The notes under the pieces: model-generated
The model's database searches: none
What the model was told of the DNA's origin: nothing
The model's input: the letters and a program-made list of their open reading frames with translations, nothing else
Translations under genes and position numbers: made by a program
NCBI GenBank assembly: GCA_037190665.1
Contig: JBBCJT010000194.1
Location: 1-8,390, forward strand
DNA: 8,390 nt
Source: JBBCJT01 sp037190665
GTDB lineage: Bacteria; Pseudomonadota; Alphaproteobacteria; Acetobacterales; Acetobacteraceae
Direction of reading: 5' to 3'
In this document: positions 5,324 to 8,390 of the stretch, one piece after another
Position numbering within the stretch: position 1 is the first letter of the stretch
Layout of the letters: every line of letters begins with the position of its first letter

Positions 5324-5596
5324 CTACAGCAGATGCTCGATCGCCGCGCGCGTGTCGGCGGAGGGCACCACCGGCACGATCTCGAACTCCACCAGATCGG
5401 ACCAGAACGCCACCCATTGCTGCAGTCTGGTCGCGTCGTCGCATTCCATGAGCTGGAAGCAGCGGTCGAAATTCGCCTCGATCCAGCTCCCGACATAGGT
5501 CAGCCCCTCCGGCGCCCCGCGACCCTCGTCGCGGAAGCGCCGGTAGACGGCCTTGGCGTCGCGGTTGCGGAACCGCTCCACCACCATGAACAGCAT
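5324..5596 (-). CDS. DUF3303 family protein, 90 residues
   Basis: A small cytoplasmic protein whose sequence matches the pattern I know for DUF3303: MLFMVVERFRNRDAKAVYRR at the N-terminus, then GAPEGLTYVGSWIE (about 27-40), RCFQLMECDD (45-54), LQQWVAFWSDLVEFEIVPVV (58-77). The length of about 90 residues is typical. The alternating strand and helix pattern suggests a dimeric alpha/beta-barrel-like fold, which is inference. The ATG at 5596 shares its A with the TGA stop of the upstream aldolase gene (TGATG overlap), so the two are almost certainly one operon with coupled translation. Family function is unknown; the pairing with an aldolase suggests a role in the same catabolic step, for example small-molecule binding or isomerisation, but nothing in the sequence proves it. 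Confidence 0.87.
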   Translation of the reverse strand: MLFMVVERFRNRDAKAVYRRFRDEGRGAPEGLTYVGSWIEANFDRCFQLMECDDATRLQQWVAFWSDLVEFEIVPVVPSADTRAAIEHLL

Positions 5597-6372
5597 CAGA
5601 CCTTGCCGCTCGCCCCGTCGCGGGTGGCCTTCAGCGCCGCGCGCGCCGCCTGCAGCAGCAGGCCGCTGTCGTTGGCGATGGTCACCAGCTTGAAGCCCAT
5701 GTTGATCATGCGCGCCGCATAGGCGGCCGATCCGTTGTGCAGCCCCGCGGACTGGCCGCGCTTGGCCGTCTGCTCGATGACGCGCTCGTAGATCTTGAGG
5801 ATCTCCGGCTCCTCGCGATCGAGCTTCGGCACGATGCCGTAGGACAGGCCGAGGTCGGACGGGCCGATGTAAACGGCGTCCACGCCCGGCACGTCGAGGA
5901 TGGCTTCGAGGTTCTCGACCGCCTGCTTCGTCTCGATCATCGGGATGACGAGCGTGTCTTCGCGGGCGTGCTTGTGATAGTCGCTCGGCTCGCCGTAGAT
6001 GCCGGCGCGGATCGGGCCGTTGCTGCGCGTGCCGTGCGGCGGATAGTGGCAGTACTGCACCAGCGCGCGGGCTTCCTCCGGCGTGTTCACCATCGGGCAG
6101 ATCACGCCCTGCGCGCCGCCGTCCAGCACCTTGCCGACGATGCCCGGTTCGTTCCACGGAACGCGGACCATCGGCGTGTTGCCGTGCGGCTGGATGCCCT
6201 GGAAGCAGGTCACCATGGACAGGTAGTCCTGCACGCCGTGCTGCATGTCGACGGTGACGCTGTCCCAGCCCGCCTGGGCCATCACCTCGGCCGAGAAGCC
6301 GTTCGGAATGGCGAGCCAGCCGTTGACCGCCGCCTTGCCCTCTTTCCAACGCTGCTTGAGCTTGTTCGCCAT
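5596..6372 (-). CDS. HpcH/HpaI family class II aldolase
   Basis: A 258-residue metal-dependent aldolase of the HpcH/HpaI family, which includes 4-hydroxy-2-oxoheptanedioate aldolase and performs reversible aldol cleavage of 2-oxo acids, usually yielding pyruvate and an aldehyde. The active-site pattern of HpaI is present at nearly the same numbers: VDMQHG with His45, MVRVPW with Arg70, IPMIETK with metal ligand Glu147, and YIGPSDLGLS with metal ligand Asp173; GGAQGVICPMVNTPEEA (85-101) is also typical. The ATG at 6372 has GGGAGG just upstream (2-nt gap, somewhat short). The stop codon overlaps the start of the DUF3303 gene. A good promoter lies at 6407-6435. The true substrate is open: many family members labelled 2,4-dihydroxyhept-2-ene-1,7-dioate aldolase act on other compounds. 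Divergent from a flavin monooxygenase, which may belong to the same route. Confidence 0.93.
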   Translation of the reverse strand: MANKLKQRWKEGKAAVNGWLAIPNGFSAEVMAQAGWDSVTVDMQHGVQDYLSMVTCFQGIQPHGNTPMVRVPWNEPGIVGKVLDGGAQGVICPMVNTPEEARALVQYCHYPPHGTRSNGPIRAGIYGEPSDYHKHAREDTLVIPMIETKQAVENLEAILDVPGVDAVYIGPSDLGLSYGIVPKLDREEPEILKIYERVIEQTAKRGQSAGLHNGSAAYAARMINMGFKLVTIANDSGLLLQAARAALKATRDGASGKV

Positions 6373-6406
6373 ATCCTCCCTTTCGGCCGAGCTGCCGGCG
6401 TGACGA

Positions 6407-6435
6407 ACGCTAGGAGCGGGTCCGGGAGGGGTCAA
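6407..6435 (-). promoter_or_regulatory. promoter of the aldolase-DUF3303 operon
   Basis: On the minus strand TTGACC (6435-6430), a spacer of exactly 17 nt, and TAGCGT (6412-6407) form a good sigma-70-type promoter. Transcription would begin near 6400, giving a leader of about 28 nt that ends in the GGGAGG ribosome-binding site of the aldolase. This is the clearest promoter in the window. Confidence 0.6.
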
Positions 6436-6478
6436 CGCGCCGCGCCGGCATGCCGGCACTGCGCCCGCCCGGCCCGGA

Positions 6479-6507
6479 TTGCGCCGCCGTGGCCCGCCCG
6501 CGATCAT
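6479..6507 (+). promoter_or_regulatory. candidate promoter of the monooxygenase gene
   Basis: TTGCGC (6479-6484), 17 nt, then GATCAT (6502-6507) is a weak to moderate -35/-10 pair and would start transcription about 33 nt before the GTG at 6547. Together with the minus-strand promoter it fills the 174-bp divergent region, which otherwise holds no recognised site. Confidence 0.3.
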
Positions 6508-6546
6508 CGCGGCCGCGACACGCACCCACCCGAGGACAGGCACCAC

Positions 6547-8337
6547 GTGCTCCAGCTCACCGCGCAGGATCAGGCCACATCGTTTCTCGCCCGCCTCGGC
6601 GCCGCGCTCGAAGCCCGGGACATCCCCGCCGCCCTCGCGCTGTTCGGCCAGGACAGCCACTGGCGCGACCTGCTGTGTTTCACATGGTCGATCGTCACCT
6701 CCTCCGGCCGAGCGGAGATCGAGGCGATGCTGCGCGCCTGCCTCGACAGCGCCGCGCCCGGCGCGATGACGGTGGAACCCGGCTCCGCGCGCGAGGCCGA
6801 TGGCGTGGTCGAGGCATGGTTCCGCTTCGAGACCGCGCGGCTGCGCGGGCGCGGCCATGTCCGGCTGCAGGACGGGCTGTGCCGGACGCTGCTGACCGCC
6901 GCGGAGGAGCTGAAGGGCCATCCCGAAACGGCCGGCCCGCGCCGCGAACGCGGCGTGCCCTACGGCGCGGAACGCGGTCGCCCGACCTGGACCGAGAGAC
7001 GCGACCGCGCCGGGGCCGCGCTCGGCACCACGGCTCAGCCCTACTGCGTGATCATCGGCGGCGGGCAGGCGGGGCTGGTGCTGGCGGCGCGGCTGAACCG
7101 GCTGAACGTGCCGACGCTGGTGATCGACAGCCTCGCGCGGCCCGGCGATGCGTGGCGGCAACGCTACCGGTCGCTGCACCTGCACGACCCGATCTGGGCG
7201 AACCACCTGCCTTACATGCCCTTCCCGGATCACTGGCCGGTCTACATCCCGAAGGATCGGATGGGCGACTGGCTGGAGATGTACGCGGACGTGACCGGCG
7301 TCCACATCTGGAACTCCACCGTCGCGAAGGGCGCGAGCTACGACGCGGATGCCGGCGAGTGGACGGTGCAGGTGGAGCGTGCGGGCCAGCCGGTCACGCT
7401 GCGGCCGAAGCAGCTCGTGATCGCGACCGGCCTGTCCGGCGCGCCGCAGATGCCGGACTTTCCCGGCGCCGAGACCTTTCGCGGCGTGCAGTGCCATTCC
7501 AGCGCCTTCCTCAGCGGCGAGGCATGGGCCGGGAAGAAATGCGTCGTCATCGGTTCCAACAACTCGGCGCACGATATCTGCGCGGACCTGTGGGAGCACG
7601 GCGCGGATGTGACGATGGTGCAGCGCTCCTCCACGATGGTGGCGCGCATCGACACGATGTTCCGCATGATCACCAGCAGGCTCTATTCCGAGGACGCGCT
7701 GGCCGCGGGCATCAGCACCGAACAGGCGGATTACACGGCCGCCTCCCGTCCCTTCGCGATGCTTGCCGATCTGCATCGCGCGCTGTACCGCGACCTCCGC
7801 GAGCAGGACGCCGATTTCTACGCGCGGCTTGAAAAGGCGGGCTTCATGCTCGACTTCGGCGAGGACGAGACCGGCCTGACGCTGAAGTACCTTCGTCGCG
7901 GTTCCGGCTACTACATCGATGTCGGCGCGTCGGACCTCATCGCCAGCGGCGAGATCGCGCTGCGCAGCCGCGTGCAGGTCGCGCGGCTGCGGCCCGAGGG
8001 CGTGGAACTCAGCGACGGCAGCGTGCTGCCGGCGGAGCTGATCGTGCACGCCACCGGCTACGATGCGATGGAGACATGGATCGCGCAGCTCATCTCGCCC
8101 GAAGTCGCCGCGCGCGTCGGTCATGTCTGGGGTCTCGGCTCGAACACACGGCGCGATCCCGGCCCGTGGGCGGGAGAACTGCGCAACATGTGGAAGCCAA
8201 CAAGGCAGGAAGGGCTCTGGATACAGGCGGGCAATCTCGCGCAGGTGCGCTTCTACTCGCGCATCCTGGCATTGCAGATTCAGGCGCGCATGCTCGGCGT
8301 GCCCACGCCGGTGCACGACCCCCGGACGTTCGGCTGA
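6547..8337 (+). CDS. flavin-containing monooxygenase with N-terminal NTF2-like domain
   Basis: A 596-residue FAD- and NAD(P)H-dependent monooxygenase of the FMO / Baeyer-Villiger group. Residues 1 to about 115 look like an NTF2/SnoaL domain (ALALFGQDSHWRDLLCFTW at 29-47), followed by a charged linker (about 125-160). The FAD Rossmann site is VIIGGGQAG (168-176) with VIDS closing the next strand. FRGVQCHSSAF at 311-321 fits the FMO pattern FxGxxxHxxx(Y/F). The NADPH site is CVVIGSNNSAHD (332-343). ATG-type turns occur in IATGLSG (292-298) and VHATGYD (500-506). The GTG at 6547 is chosen because AGG (6538-6540) lies 6 nt upstream and the frame further upstream is antisense to the aldolase; no signal peptide. 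The length agrees with the approximately 600-residue subgroup that carries this N-terminal domain. The substrate (N-, S- or ketone oxygenation) cannot be deduced. It is divergent from the aldolase operon. Confidence 0.93.
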   Translation: MLQLTAQDQATSFLARLGAALEARDIPAALALFGQDSHWRDLLCFTWSIVTSSGRAEIEAMLRACLDSAAPGAMTVEPGSAREADGVVEAWFRFETARLRGRGHVRLQDGLCRTLLTAAEELKGHPETAGPRRERGVPYGAERGRPTWTERRDRAGAALGTTAQPYCVIIGGGQAGLVLAARLNRLNVPTLVIDSLARPGDAWRQRYRSLHLHDPIWANHLPYMPFPDHWPVYIPKDRMGDWLEMYADVTGVHIWNSTVAKGASYDADAGEWTVQVERAGQPVTLRPKQLVIATGLSGAPQMPDFPGAETFRGVQCHSSAFLSGEAWAGKKCVVIGSNNSAHDICADLWEHGADVTMVQRSSTMVARIDTMFRMITSRLYSEDALAAGISTEQADYTAASRPFAMLADLHRALYRDLREQDADFYARLEKAGFMLDFGEDETGLTLKYLRRGSGYYIDVGASDLIASGEIALRSRVQVARLRPEGVELSDGSVLPAELIVHATGYDAMETWIAQLISPEVAARVGHVWGLGSNTRRDPGPWAGELRNMWKPTRQEGLWIQAGNLAQVRFYSRILALQIQARMLGVPTPVHDPRTFG

Positions 8338-8347
8338 GCAAAGGGTG

Positions 8348-8385
8348 GGGCTCTGCCCCATACCCCGGCAGGGCGCTGCCCTGCA
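8348..8385 (+). terminator. double hairpin after the monooxygenase gene
   Basis: GGGGC (8348-8352) pairs with GCCCC (8356-8360) around TCT, and GCAGGGC (8369-8375) pairs with GCCCTGC (8379-8385) around GCT. The first stem starts 10 nt after the stop codon. The double-hairpin layout mirrors 69-123 after the binding-protein gene, so both may be copies of a dispersed 3'-end palindrome type. The window ends here, so the structure may continue. Confidence 0.5.
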
Positions 8386-8390
8386 CCCGC

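Noticed and set aside
5737..6546. Upstream in-frame extension of the monooxygenase
   Set aside because: It is antisense to the aldolase and of shadow-like composition; GTG at 6547 with an upstream AGG fits the known start of the NTF2-like domain.
6373..8361. Minus-strand open frame running from the end of the window into the aldolase
   Set aside because: The portion before the aldolase ATG at 6372 is antisense to the monooxygenase and lacks domain motifs; the aldolase has its own start, ribosome-binding site and promoter at 6372-6435.

Overview
The window is very GC-rich and reads as chromosomal DNA of an alphaproteobacterium, most likely Acetobacterales/Rhodospirillales. This rests on base composition, TTGAC(C)-17-TAGNNT type promoters, an AapJ-like periplasmic amino-acid binding protein, a DUF3303 protein, a tentative ChpT-like protein (ChpT is an alphaproteobacterial family), and short GC hairpins directly after stop codons. 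The taxonomic call is inference; there is no rRNA or other marker gene here.

Layout. (1) 1-1163: two hairpins and then, on the minus strand, a secreted amino-acid ABC-transporter binding protein without its permease or ATPase. (2) 1164-1290: a compact divergent promoter region; 1291-2184 (+) is a glycerophosphodiester phosphodiesterase ending in a neat hairpin. (3) 2185-2718: no gene; it carries a composite palindromic repeat (about 2263-2596), an 18-bp tandem repeat and a possible terminator. (4) 2719-3462 (-): an unrecognised 247-residue protein. (5) 3463-3885: an unusually AT-rich divergent intergenic region. (6) 3886-4419 (+): a small protein resembling ChpT but lacking its phosphoacceptor histidine region, overlapping tail-to-tail by 9 bp with a MAPEG-family membrane protein at 4411-4914 (-). 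(7) 4915-5323: no gene; it carries a second copy of the composite repeat (about 4987-5285) in the opposite orientation. (8) 5324-6372 (-): a two-gene operon, an HpcH/HpaI aldolase translationally coupled to a DUF3303 protein. (9) 6373-6546: a divergent promoter region. (10) 6547-8337 (+): a 596-residue flavin-dependent monooxygenase with an N-terminal NTF2-like domain, followed by another double hairpin at the window end.

How the parts may work together. The aldolase, the DUF3303 protein and the monooxygenase share one 174-bp divergent control region and could belong to one catabolic route (oxygenation followed by retro-aldol cleavage), though no substrate can be read from the sequence. The binding protein and the phosphodiesterase also share a divergent region and both suit nutrient scavenging. 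The segment between the two inverted composite repeats (about 2.4 kb) holds the three least predictable genes and the AT-rich patch, so it is the part most like an accessory insertion. The most notable non-coding signal is the inverted pair of matching composite repeats. No complete new defence or mobile system is evident.
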